A stretch of DNA of 64,000 nucleotides, from assembly GCF_020497125.1 (NCBI RefSeq), contig NC_059079.1:51719114-51783113 (forward strand). The letters run 5' to 3'. The first letter of the stretch is position 1; each line of letters begins with the position of its first letter. The position numbers and the translations under genes are program-made. This document shows, one piece after another, positions 23,881 to 36,500 of this stretch. A model generated the notes under the pieces. That model saw nothing but the letters and a program-made list of their open reading frames with translations, made no database searches and was not told the DNA's origin. This DNA comes from Mauremys mutica. Lineage: Eukaryota > Chordata > Testudines > Geoemydidae.

Positions 23881-26800
23881 TTTTTATTTTGCCAATGATC
23901 CAAATCATGTATAAAAATGGAGTTGGTGATCACCAGGATACAAGTTTAAGCCACCCTATGATCACTAGAAGAATGCCCTTCAGTAAAAAAATTGGGATTT
24001 GCACTTGGCTGATTCATAAACATGTTGCATCCCAAATTATCTCATACATTAGTGTTCCTAGTTTGACTTATTCTAAGAGGTTACTTTGGCAAGCAGTGAG
24101 TAACCAAAAGGAAAGTATTTGGGACATAAATGAGATCTGAGCTTCCTTGCATGATTTCAGCTACACATGAGATGCAACTGCAAACCAAAAAAGCAAACAA
24201 AAGGACTGGATCCTGCCAGCTACCACTTCCATAAGTAGTCCCACCGACGTTAGGGAAATAAGTCAGTATTACTAGTGTGAATAAAGATGGCAGGGTCAGG
24301 TCCAATATGTGCATTTTTTCAAATGATGAAGTAATGTTTTGGAGAAGAAAATAAAAATATCATGGAAGAGCTGTGTGTGATGCTCTCCATCTCTCAGTCC
24401 CTCATTTTGAGAGTAATTGGAAAGAATAGATTGTTTGTTTTTAATAAATTACTGAATAGCTTTTCAGGCACCTGAAAGGACCTGGTCTAGGATTCCAAGG
24501 TAGCTGTAGCAAAATTTTATATTTTAGAAATAATTTTCCATCACACCTTGTGAAAATAATGTACTGTACTGTATTCAGATAATCCTCCGATCTTGCACTC
24601 TTTGCATATTGCATTGAAAGGCAACCTTGGAATGCAAGGGATAAATTCACCTGTGGCATAAGCAGGTGAAATTCATTTGACTTCAATATAATGCAAAGTG
24701 ATGGATTATGTTAATGGTGATCATGGCCTAGAACATGTGCACTTACCTGATTCAAATACATTTTATTGACCAGCTACAAGCTTGACACTACAAAAGGGGT
24801 CTATGTGCTATTTTTATAAACCGATGTTGTTCCTAATGGGGAAAGCCCTGTCTTGGGTATAATGTGCAGATGCATCACTGAGAGGGAAAATGGGAGGGAT
24901 TCTGTCTCAGGTTGCTTCTGGCATACAGCATACATGCATGTTTCTCCCACGTGCCACTTCACAGACCAAACAGAGAGAGGGATAAAACCATCGTGCTCTC
25001 TTTTGGAACTGCAGTTCTGACAGGTCCCGGAGAAAGCTCCATGAACACTCCCCGCTTCCTTGCCCCTTTGTAAATTCCTGTCAAAATCTGCCTGTAATTT
25101 TTAAATGTTAGACAGTTTTATAATGTGCATCTGTAATGGCCACCATCATGACTGACATGCAGGTGACCTCCAGAGAGAAGAAGATGAACTGCAACAGCTT
25201 GAGCTAAGCAGCCAAGAGCCAGGCTGTTCACTTGGGTCTGCAACAAACTCTTATCCTTTCCAGATCAGGCACAGAGGTAACACATGCTCACCAGTGGGTT
25301 ACCCAAGGGGTATTTCATGAAGCCTGTCTCTTGAGGGGTTAATTTAGGCTGAGATCAAGGACAGTTTGAATTTGTATCAATTTAATGACAGCTTTAGGGA
25401 TTGCAGGGTAACTATAAAATTACAAATTCCCATAGTCATTGATTAGCCCTTAACAGGATGACAGAAGTTCAATTACTGGAATGTGGAATGATAATTGCTT
25501 TAGCAAGCAAGCTGCAACTTTCTCAGTGTGGAAAACTCAACATTAAAGAAAAGGTCTCCGGAGCACATGCCATTTGATCTTTTAAAATGGCTACAAATGA
25601 ATTATTTTTAATATATTTCCAAAAGATTGGATTGCAAATGTTTTGATTTAATCTTAAACCCACTGAAAAAGCAGCTTTTTATTTTAGATGTAAAAAGAGT
25701 ATTTGATCTGGATCACAGGAATGATATCGGTTAAATTACTTCTGGTTATATTATTAATGATCTCGGTGGTTTTGCTGATGAATTTAAAAATTAATTTATA
25801 AACAAGAATATTGTATTGTATTCTTCAAGTAGAAGAAATGTAAATCTCATTCATCCCCGTGTTTACTTACAGTGAAAACACCTAGATTTATATTTAACTC
25901 AAACTCACCACTTTCTCAATGACATCACATACAACACTAGCAATTGATGCAAAATCTACCTAACTCATAGCTTCTTTCTGTTCAAATACCCTCTTACTCT
26001 CAAGCCTTCTGAAAGTCAAATTTGCCCACATGTCACCTGTTTTCTTATAGCTAGGGTGCCATCTAGCTCACATTGAAGTTGCATATTTTGGATAAATGAG
26101 GAATAGAACTCCTAGTAGCTGGGGGAAAAAAGATACTAATTTGTATGTATTTAAATAAGATGAAGTTTCAGGATGCCCTAGTTTACTTTCTGCTCATTAA
26201 TAAAGTTAGCTCAATAGTTGCTCCCTGTATGTGCACCTTGCACTGCCGCTTCTCACCCAGGAAAGGAAAAGATTCAGGAGAAGTCATGGGAGCTTTGCCA
26301 TTATGACCTCATGGGGACAGGCCCTTACTCAACATGTTGCATTAGGGGGGAAATGATTGTGTCTTGCAGAATGGCTTATGGAAAACAGTCTCATGATGGG
26401 GTCATTGCTCCACCATTCTGTTGCCTCTGCAACTACAAATATCTTTGTCTCCAAAGCAAACTCCAAACCGTAGCACTCCCTATATTTACAAGCACTGTGG
26501 TAATTGGACATCCTCTCCCTTTCCCCAAGGATCAATTGAGAAAAACATCAAAAAGTGTAGTGACTTTAATTAGCCAGTTATTCAGCATGTTTTTATCATT
26601 AAGCAGCTCTGTAACCACCATCTTAATCACAACTATAATGATGGAGTAAATTAAGTTATAGAGATTGGCCAGATTTAATAAGCAATTTCAAAGTAAACTG
26701 GATTTAACTAGAATCTAGTGAGTCAATGGGTCTGGCTGTCTCATCACTTCTGATTTATGTCAATCTGAGCTCCCCTCATTTGAAAACAATCCAGTATAGC

Positions 26801-27321
26801 GCTGAATTAAAACATCATAATGAACTCTCACACTGACAATATGAAAATCAAGATTAATCTAAGGAAACCTATTAACAAATTTAATATGCAGGGAGAAAAA
26901 ACACTCTCTCCTTTAAATTAAAAGGAGTATAGCTGCAATATTCAGTAAAAGATTGATTATTTTATTTGCTGCTGTGTGTTTTTTCTAATATTAAATTGAT
27001 GTTACTAATTTCCTACTTTAATTACTAAGCACCTTCAGAGATGAGAAAATAATAAATGTTTCTTAGCTGGATCTCTCTACTGAGTTTAGGAGAGAAGAAA
27101 CTAGCAAAATCTCAAACTCTGAGAATTCTCCTCTTATATCATTTAAAAACTATCCAAAAGAAACAAAACTTGAGTTAACTCAGACTAATCCATCTGAGGC
27201 ACTAACAGGGCCCCCATTACTGTAACATCTGGACTCCTCACAATCTTTAAAGTATTCATCTTCACAACATAAGGAGACTAAGGGCTAGACTCACAAAGGG
27301 GTTTGGACACCTAACTGTCAC
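23881..27321. other. No gene seen
   Basis: 3.4 kb with no supported gene or named repeat. The longest frame (26218-26649, 143 codons) has no signal, no domain and no codon bias that I can see. Confidence 0.5.
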
Positions 27322-29290
27322 TTTCATAGAAATGTAGGAAAGGGACTTCAAAAGGTCATCTAGTCCATCCCCCTGCCCAGAGGCAAGGCCAAACATACCT
27401 AAAATATCCCTGACAGGTGTTTGTCCAACCTGTTCTTAAAAACCTCCAGTGATGGGGATTCCACAACCTCCCTTGGAAACTATTCCAGTATTTAACTGTC
27501 CTTATAGTCAGAAAGCGTTTCCTAATATCGAACCCAAATCTCTCTGGCAGCAGATTAGGCTGATTACTTCTTGATCTACCTTCAGTGGACATGGAGAACA
27601 ACTGATCATCATCCTCTTTATAGCCACCCTCAGTATGTTGGAAGTCAGTTATCAGGCCCCCTGCATTCTTCTTTCCTCAAGACGAAACATACCAAGATTT
27701 TTTAACCTTTCTGCATAGGTCAAGTTTTCTAACCCTTTTATCATTTTTGTTTCTCTCTTTTGGACTTTTTCTTCAATTTGTCTACATCTTTTGTGGCAAA
27801 GTACTTTCTTCTTCTCAGCAGGCTCAGTCCTTTTTAACCTTGCAGACACAGGCTTGGGCAAGGCAAATCCTTATAGGTAGCACTGGGTCCAGCTGTTCTT
27901 TCATCAGTCAGACCCTTGTGCTTGTTTTCCTTCCCTTCTGGGGAGGGAGTGCAGCCTTCCTCCCTGGAAGGGTTCAGTGTCTTGCTGCACCCAGTCTACT
28001 GGCAGCTTCCTTCACTCTCTCACCCCCACCCCCTCCTTCCACACAGGGGAGGGTTTAAAAAGGTCTCAAGCAGTTGGAGCCAGCTGAACCTAATTAGTTC
28101 CCTGGTAACCCCTTTTCCAGCTGAACCTTATTTCCCTGTGGTTATCTCTCCTCAGTGGTAGGGAGAGGCCTTTTAACCCCCTGGGACTAATTCCTACCCC
28201 CACACCCCCCTTTGTAGCTGTTTGTCCTGGGTTTACCACACTTTCTTAAAGTGTGGCACGCTAAACTGGACACAGTACTCCAGCTGAGGCCTCACCAGTG
28301 CCAAGTAGATCAGAACAATTACCTCCTGTGTCTTACATGGTACAACAGTTCTGTTAATACAGCCCAGAATATTAGCCTTTTTCACAATTGCATCATATTG
28401 TTGGCACATATTTGGTTTGTGATCCTCTATAACTCCCAGATTCTTTTCTGCAGAAGTATGGCCTAGCTCGTTTTTCCTTCCTTAGTACTTGCACTTGTCT
28501 TTATTGAGTTTCATCTTGTTGATTTCAGACCGATTCTCCAATTTATCTAAGTTGTTTTGAATTCTAACTCTCTACTCCAAAGTGCTTGCAGCTCCTCCCA
28601 CCTTAGTGTCATTCACAAATCTTATGAACATACTTTCCACTCCATTATCCAAATAATTAATAAAAATATTGACTAGTACTAGACCCAGGATTGACTCCTA
28701 CTGGATACATCCTCCTAGTTTGGCAGCAAAGAATTGAGAACTTTGAGTTAGTTTTTTAACCAGTTACACACCTCTGATGGGACAGTGTCAAAAGCTTTAT
28801 TACAATTAAGAGAAATCACATCTACTGCTCCCCTCCCCCATCCACTAGACCAGTAATCCTATTATGCTCTAGGTGTGTACAAATTGACTGTTTAATAATT
28901 TGTTTCAGTACCTTTCCAGTTCTCAGTGTTAGACTAACCGGTCTATAACCCCCAGGTCCTCTTTCTTCCTCTGTTTAAAGATAGATAAGTTTCCCCTTCA
29001 TCTCTCCTCCAAGAGTTCTTGATGATAATTTCTGCTAGTTCCTGAAGTACCCTAGGGTGAATTTAATGAGGCCAAGCCATGTTGAATACAGCTAGTTTAG
29101 CTATATATTCTTTAACCCATTCTTTACCTATTCTGGCTTATGTTCCTTCCCCTTTGTTGTTAATATTAATTGTGTTAAGCATCCAGTCTTTTAGTGAATA
29201 ATGAAGTTAAATAGGCATTAAGCACCTCAGCCTTCTTTTGTGCAGTCCTTCCATGCTAAGTAATGGACCCACTCTTTCCTTCATCTTAAG
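27322..29290 (-). mobile_element. CR1 LINE, minus strand, interrupted by an LTR
   Basis: The 3' end is at the left: 'catagaaatgtaggaaagggacttcaaaaggtcatctagtcc' is the reverse-read CR1 tail. Going right, the minus strand gives LKNRLDKHLS-like and VQKRET(R/K)MIKGLENLTYAERLK (about 27652-27780), then a break, then VQ..W-type sequence near 28260. The RT A-motif region NCNKAFDTVP is near 28760-28810. Many stops and gaps make it a relic. The stretch 27792-28240 does not belong to it and is a later insertion. Confidence 0.75.
27792..28240. mobile_element. Solo LTR inserted in a CR1
   Basis: The block begins TGTGGCAAAG and ends GTTTACCACA, a TG...CA unit with short inverted ends. It is bordered by the 4-bp direct repeat CTTT (27788-27791 and 28241-28244), which fits a class I endogenous retrovirus integration. 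It interrupts a CR1 whose sequence runs on at both sides. About 449 bp long with no internal coding region, so it is probably a solo LTR left by recombination. I cannot fix its orientation. Confidence 0.65.
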
Positions 29291-29811
29291 GTGTCCAAAT
29301 CAAAACAGATCCTCAAAACCTCCACTCTGCTGCTGCTTAGTCCTCTAGGTGCTTAAAATTCCTAGCTGCATAAATTTCTGCCTGTGGACATGCACAAAGC
29401 CATCTAAATCCTGATACCACTGAGCAGCTCCATGCTTAGCTCATGCCTAAGCCTTGGTGGGTTATTCATTAGATCAAGGACTGTAACCTGGGTCTTCCAG
29501 AAGAGTTTGCTAACCACTAAGCTACACAGTCAGTCACTCACTCTGTGGGTGAATATTTAATGAATACAATGAATATTTAAATATTTCATATAAAATGGAA
29601 CTGCTTCAACAGTAGAGATTGGGAAAGACCTCCCGCCCCCACAATAGCCTCTAGCTCAGGTCAGGGCTTGCCCCTAGGAGGTGGGAGACCTGGATTCTAG
29701 TATCAGGAAGAGTGGGGATTTGAGCCTGAGTCTTCTACATCCTGGGTGAGTGCACTAACTGAAAGTGTGTATGTGTGTTGCAGGAGTGGGGAGGGGCTTC
29801 TCTTCCTCCTC

Positions 29812-29853
29812 CTTTTTTATTTTTTTTTTATTTTTATTTTTTTATTTATTTTG
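29812..29853. repeat. T-rich low-complexity tract
   Basis: Runs of T interrupted by single A, about 42 bp. Confidence 0.9.
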
Positions 29854-32050
29854 GAAAATGGCTAACCTGTCTTAGGCACCTAACTCCAGGGAAAGATTTT
29901 AGGCCACGGACCTCTCTTTTTGCTTTTTTCTACTGTGTAATTTATACAGCTCCCCACTCAGCTTGCTTGAGTCTGTAATTCTCATTCTTCCATGCCTAAT
30001 CAAGGTCTCATATGAATGATCCCATCAAGACGGTTCAGTGGAACAAGGCATAGTTCTTTTATTCCAATATATATTAATCAGTTGGGGTCCTCAGAAGATA
30101 CATGCAAACTTAATGCTGAATCCTATAGAGTATCACAGTAATTCCACTGAGGCCCAAAATAAGCATCGAGGTTCTATTGCTGGGCACACTAAAGTTGATG
30201 GAAGTTTTTCCACTAATGACTTTGGATCAATAGAAGTCCCAATTTCCCCATTTTTATCCTCTCAAATTATCTAAAATACTGCCAAAATCTGCAATGAGAT
30301 GTTTGGTTAAAGAAATATCTAATGAAGTCTAAATCATCTCCTACCTCCAGAGAATAGAGCACAGGTTTGGTTTTTTTTTAAAACAGAATTTCCTGTTCCT
30401 AATATTCTTAGCTGCAATTATCCAGTATCTATTCTTAAAGCACAGTTATGTAGTACACTTAGGTTTAGAAAAGTGACAAGGTAAAAATGGCACCTTTTTA
30501 CTCAGCAGATCTGCTTCCTGTTTTTGTTGTGGATTATACTTTCTGTTATAGTGCACAGGTAAATCTCTTATTAGTTCTGCAAAAGCAAAACAGCTATGGG
30601 AAATGGAGCTGGATTCTATTCTTGTTAATGCATTATTGACCATTCTTGGTCAAGTTCTAAATGTACAGATAAATTTTGTAAACAGTTACACTCCTGCAAC
30701 ACCACTGAGGACAATGGAAGGGTGTATCTGCAAAATGAGTGAACTGATTTCACTGGTATATCTGAGGTAATCATTTGAGCCACAGTATCTTAATTACTTA
30801 ATGATGACATACAACTGGGGGGACACAGCTTGAATTTCAGAACCCAGATGACATTTGCAGAATTGGCATTTGATAAACAAATGTTTATGTATAAAGTGAT
30901 AACATTTGATCTGGGTATCGCACAAATATCTTTCTTGAGAGATAATGAATACGGCAACCTATGATGCAACTTTTTACAGTCATTTTCCATAGCAGAACTA
31001 CATGTTATTCTGGAGTCTGTTGTATTAATTTTTATGGAATAAAAGGTCAAAGGCATTGACATAACCCAGTCATTGTCCAACGTTAAAGAGTGTTAAACAA
31101 AGTTTGGGGTTTGGTATCCAGAGATGTCAGCTTGCTTAATACCATAGCAAACACATCATTAAAAAAATCCTTTAAACCTTGTATTAAAGCTAAAGTTAAA
31201 AAGGAAAAACAGTTAAAGCATTTGGAAGTATTAAATAAGGCTTTCATTTAAACAACAGCCCTTGTTCCCTTTCCTTTTAACTGGATAGAATTGTTAGAAG
31301 GAACCCCACCCCTCTTGTCTCACAGTTTCTTAGATGGTATCAAAGATGGTAATGACTGTCCTTTTGCGAAAAAAGAGAAGTTAGTTTAGTTGAGCTGGAG
31401 CTGCTGTTGTTACTGCAATTACTGTTAAAGTCCAATCTCATTTCATCCTAGAGGGTTTTTGGGATACAGCTGGGGCAGGTAGAGGTGGTGATGTCACATG
31501 GGTCCTTCTCTCAGGGCCCCAAATACCACTGCACATTTTTCTTTAGATACACACAAACAAACATGAATTGCAAGCATCAGCATTCAACAAATAAAACAAA
31601 AATGAAACATGTTATTTCCTCCTGAAACATAGGTATATTGGGCTCACAGGCCCATTTCCTATTCCTAACCAAGTGTCCAATGCCCTTTTGCTCCTAACAG
31701 ACAGGCTTTCAGAATTTCTGAACCCCGCTGTGAGGAATAAGTGTAAAGACCCCGCGGAGTGTTAAATATAAAAATTACAATGAACTAGCATCTGCTTTTC
31801 AAATCTTCTAAACCAATTTTATTGCCATTATTAATGCCCCAATCCATCAAAGCATTTAAGCACGAGGACTATGAGAAGTTATTCAGTATGTTCTTAGAGT
31901 AAATGCCGAGTCCAGCACAACCACTGTGACACCTCAAGAAGAAGCGTGATAAACACTCCATTGGTTCCTATAGAAAGTTGCTAACATTGACATTTAGAAC
32001 AATGATGCAAATAATTATGTAAATAAACCAACAACATTTGATACACTAAT

Positions 32051-32066
32051 ACACACACACACACAC
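32051..32066. repeat. (CA)n microsatellite
   Basis: Eight uninterrupted AC units. Confidence 0.95.
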
Positions 32067-32649
32067 TACCAATGTAAAAGAAAAGCAAAACAAAGTAGTT
32101 TCCTTTAGCACCTTGTACAAAAACTACACTATAAGACCAACCACAGTCACAAACTGATCACACAGTGGGGAAAAAAAGCAGAAGATTTAAGGTGAACAAG
32201 CTAGCCTATGCTACAATCATGTTAGGGGACTTAGTTACAAAGTGATTGCCACTAAATGCACAGTATTTGAACTATATTTAAATGTTATAGGCCCAGATAT
32301 TTAAAGGTATCTAAGTATTGTTCCACTCAGCATTGAAAGGCCTACGGTTATGCCACCAACGTAATTGGAGGTATGATTTGCAGCTCAAGTATGCATACCT
32401 ACATTAGCTTTAGTTTAGCTAGCTCCCTAAAAATATAAGTAAAGATCTGGTGGTGCAGGCTTCAGCATGGTCTATACTTGGGCATGTACTCATGTCGCCT
32501 TCTCACACCATGGCATTTTCACTAGTATTTTTAGGGAGCTACCATACATGAGCTGCAAATCACACCTCCAATTGCAGTGTAGATGTACCCTAAATGATGA
32601 AGCCAGATAAGTAACTTTATTATGCCTCTTACATTGTCTTCCAAAAAAA

Positions 32650-32862
32650 CCAACATGGAGTCCGGTGACACCTTAAAGACTAACAGATTAATTTGGGCAT
32701 AAGCTTTCGTGGGTAAAAAACCTCACTTATTCAGATGCATGGAGACTGAAGAAGTGAGGGGTTTTTTACCCACGAAAGCTTATGCCCAAATTAATCTATT
32801 AGTCTTTAAAGTGCCACCGGACTCCTTGTTGGTTTTATGGATACAGACTAACATTGCTACCC
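32650..32862. mobile_element. Penelope-derived inverted pair (palindrome)
   Basis: The left arm (32650-32735) and right arm (about 32745-32835) are inverted copies of the Penelope 3' block. The right arm carries 'cccacgaaagcttatgcccaaatta', and the left arm is its inverse. The spacer is about 10 bp. Past the right arm, 'atacagactaacattgctacccc' matches the usual outer end of this repeat. No coding part is left. Confidence 0.75.
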
Positions 32863-32914
32863 CGTGATAATTGTCTTCCAAAGATACTAAGTCTCGATAA
32901 CTAGATGAAACTAA

Positions 32915-33519
32915 GTGCTGGTCTTCACTACAGGGAGATTGACACTGCTGGAATAGATACAACAGGGGCTGATTTAGTGGGTCTAGTGAAGACCTGCTAA
33001 ATCGATGGCAGAACACTCTCTGGTCGACCCCAGTACTCCAACTCCCTGAGAAAATTAAGATAAGTTGACAGGAGAGCATCTCCCATCAACGGTGCATAGT
33101 GAAACACGGGGGTAAGTTGACCTAAGATACGTTGACGCCAGCTATGTTATTCACGTAGCTGGAATAGTGTAACTTAGGTTGACTTACCCTGGTAGCAGGG
33201 CCGGCTCCAGACCCCAGCGCGCCAAGCGCGCGCTTGGGGCGGCATTTTGCCGGCAGGGCGGCAGGCGGCTCCGGCGGACCTTCCACAGTCATGCCTGTGG
33301 GAGGTCCACCGGAGCCGCGGACCAGCGGACCTCCCGCAGGCATGACTGCGGAAGGTCTGCCGGAGCCTCCTGCCGCCCTCCCAGCGCACACTCCGCAGGC
33401 GTGTCTGCAACAGGTCCCCCGGAGCCGCAGGACCAGCAGCGCGCCCCCTGCGGCATGCCACCCTGCTTGGGGCGGCCAAATTCGTAGAGCCGCCCCTGCC
33501 TGGTAGTGAAAATAAGCCC
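32915..33519. mobile_element. Harbinger miniature element, split by a hAT element
   Basis: The element is bordered by TAA (32912-32914 and 33520-33522). Its left end GTGCTGGTCTTCACTAC and right end GTAGTGAAAATAAGCCC are inverted, and both resemble the ends of the full Harbinger element at 53806-58634 (GGCCTGGTCTACACTA). Internal 'agttgac' and 'tcgacc' words repeat on both strands. After taking out the nested hAT element and one copy of its 8-bp duplication, about 294 bp remain. It has no coding capacity and probably moved with transposase supplied from an autonomous relative. Confidence 0.8.
33196..33498. mobile_element. GC-rich non-autonomous hAT element nested in a Harbinger MITE, 303 bp
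   Basis: Exact 8-bp duplications CCTGGTAG border it (33188-33195 and 33499-33506). The ends CAGGGCCGGCTCCAG and TAGAGCCGCCCCTG are inverted. It has the same subterminal direct repeat GCTTGGGGCGGC (33232-33243 and 33465-33476) as the copy at 15111-15374, so both belong to one family. Frames on both strands are compositional. Confidence 0.9.
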
Positions 33520-33522
33520 TAA

Positions 33523-36500
33523 GTCCCCTGGAGTAGGTGTTGCATTTTCATTACTGAGATGATTCTGACTAGTTCTGCTTTAACTAAATTAGTAATCCCC
33601 TCCCCCATATCTAATACCAGTTAGAACTGAATGAGATTTGTTTCTTTTTTACTAAATAAGACAATTTAACAAGTAAAGATTTCAATTTGAATTTTTCTAG
33701 CGCTAAACCTTCCCTGTCAGCTTTTCTTGGAATTAGTTTCTCCAGTCGTGCATAATGTTCTGCTATAACCATATCATCTATATAAAAAATAATAAAAGTG
33801 TTATGAGGTGGAGGGAGGGAAGATTTTTTTTTCCTGAACATCTTGTGGGCTTTTAGCATACTAGAAAAGAGACTCTTGACCAATCAGTAAGAAGGTTTCA
33901 TTTTCAGGAGTGTGATCTTAAACGTTTTTAACCATCTATTTATCTAATTCAGATGTAAACTGTAAAGCATGTGGTCAAGGGGACTTGAAAAAGAGTTTAG
34001 TTACATGGTATAAATCTAAATGTTTCCATCCTAGCAAAAAAAAACCCTAATAACTTAAAACATATTTTAGTAAATGTGGCTGATGCGGCATACTGTAACA
34101 ATCTCCCACATCCATTACTCTATTCTCTCTATTCCTCACTGCATTAAAGTAGCAATTAGAAGTTGATTAGAAATGTCCAAGAACAATAATACATAAAGAT
34201 CAATTAGGAATACATGCTGTTAGGAAGATTAAATATTTGCTAAAATAGCCACAGCCTTACAAATAATGGTTGAAACTTCATTATTCTAATACATTTTGAA
34301 CTGCTATTTTCTGCCTCACTTCACTTTAATTGCAAAATATAATAGTGGCAGTAAATGTTTCAGACTGAAGAGCATAAAATACACAACGCATTTAGGTTAA
34401 AATGACAGCAGTTGAGATGTTATAAACAGATGCCAAAAGGTTTTTTGTTTGTTTGTTTTTTTGTTTGTGTGTGGTTGGTTTTGGTTTTTGCCTGCAAGTT
34501 TCTAAAACTCTTTCTTAGCTGAAAATGGCAAAACTCTAGTTAACCTAAATTTAGCTGGAACTGATACTATGAATCTACTAATCTTCCTGTAATGCCGTTT
34601 ACCTCTGACAAAAACGACACTGTTGAGTGCTTGGGCTGCTGCAAAACATATTTCGTTTTGACTTTTACAAAATCCTAAACCTGACAGAAGTGGCTACCCA
34701 GCCATTGGAAAACTGTTTGAGCATATGGAATGAGCTATAAAAGGAGAACACATGGAGCTACAGCTAAACGAGAGAAGCATTAACAATTATAGCGATACTA
34801 TCAGGACTGCACTAAATCATCCATTACTGTGAAATGCTATGAAAACCTTGCAAAGTTTATGCTCATTCTTCCCTTAGGTGCAGAAGGGCTGTTATAGAAT
34901 GTTTGACTCTGATTGCTAAGAGGTGGGCTCAGTAAGCTATTTACAATGCATAAAATCAACAACTTTACTGAACCTCCCAACTTGAACAATGGCACATATT
35001 CTAACGTGTTAATCAATAGGACTTTTTCTATTACTATATATGAAGTGGTCAGAATTTTTGGATGAGATTTTTTGTTGAGAAATGAGCTTTTGAGGCCAAC
35101 AATTTTTATTGGAGAAATTGTATTGTTGAAATATTGTTTCTGGAAATTGTAAATGACATTTTATTTTTAAAAAGTCATTCTACATAGTGGGGAAAATATC
35201 CTGCTTTCCCTCACTTTTTCTCCTTTCCTTCCCATTTTTTGTCCCTACTAGAAAAAAAAAGATGAGAGAAGGGTGGGAGGAACAAATATTTAAAATGAAA
35301 AATTGTCAATATTTTTCATAGAAAAAACGACAAATGTTGAATAAAATTAAAATTGTTCATTAAAAAAAATTACTCTGATTTTTTAAAGCTTTATTATTTA
35401 CAAAGACATAAAATGTACAGATCTTCCCTCTTATATATAATTCTCCTAACACTCACCCATATGGGGTCTTAAACCCAATGCCAGCTGGAGCACACATTAA
35501 GGCTGTAAGTCTCCATATCAGCCATCCCACAGAGGTGGGTCTGATCAGCACCGTCTCACCTAGTGTTAATTCCCATGGCATTTAAGGAGGGAAATCCCAT
35601 CAAGCTTGATGTAAACTGATCCTCAACTCTCAAGAGAAGCAGTGAAATTGAATACACTTGTCAACAGATGCCATCTCCATGCGGCCTACCTTCCAGATGA
35701 ACAAAACCATCAACCCTTCTAAAGCAGTCTGCCAAAGTGTTTCTAAAGGAGGCTTTCCTGCTGGTAAAATAAGCAGATTTTGCACTGATAATGCTTTCAT
35801 AATGGGATCAGTGATCCCATAAGCAAGCTTGTCCTGCTCAATTCACATGAGACAGTTCTACTATCAGTCTTTTCAGTCTTTTCTAGCATGCATAGAAGTG
35901 AAGGGAAATTGCTACTTTATACCTTGACCGAATAAGAACGGGAGTCTGTTGCTTGTAGGGACCATCAGCATAATGCAATAAAAGATACAAATGCATCCAG
36001 AGATCAGAAATCTATTACAGAGATGCACCCCTCTATTGATTTTTATTTTTTGTCATAATAGATCACTAGGAAATTAATAATATAACATGAATCTGACTTA
36101 CACTTCCTTTGTCCTGAGACAAAAAAACAAACCAACCCCCCACACCATCCTGTGGTATTAGACTGTATTCTATTATCAAAGATTATATTGCAAAGCATCT
36201 CATAATAATAAGTATTTTATGTAACTATTATTTTCATCCACATTATTTATGATAAATATCTAATGCTTAGGAAAACTAGAAAATGTTAATCCGCTGTACA
36301 ATCATAAAATGGTGTAATGATTTTGTTCCAACATGTTTCATGATTTTAAATATTGTTTCCTTACACTGAAGACATTCTGTCTCAGAATGTATAAAACCAA
36401 CAGTATTTCACATTGCTCGATCTATATCTGACAGTGGAAACATGCTAATCATCTTGATACTTCTAATCAGTGTTCTGAAAATGGTTTCCTTCAGACCATG

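Larger units (their letters stand above)
29291..32649. other. No gene seen; old repeats and a T/A-rich tract
   Basis: 29330-29970 has the look of an old reptile repeat (two 'gggtcttcca'/'gagtcttctacatcctgggtgagtgc' segments resembling a tRNA-like B box), which I cannot name. A T-rich tract lies at 29812-29853 and a (CA)8 run at 32051-32066. The rest is unassigned. Confidence 0.4.

Noticed and set aside
26218..26649. 143-codon plus-strand frame
   Set aside because: No domain, no signal, unremarkable composition and no splice context; likely chance.
29470..29530. tRNA gene
   Set aside because: There is a B-box-like word, but no cloverleaf; more likely an old tRNA-derived SINE.
33122..33506. 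Proline/alanine/arginine-rich frames on both strands
   Set aside because: Same reason: the nested GC-rich hAT element.
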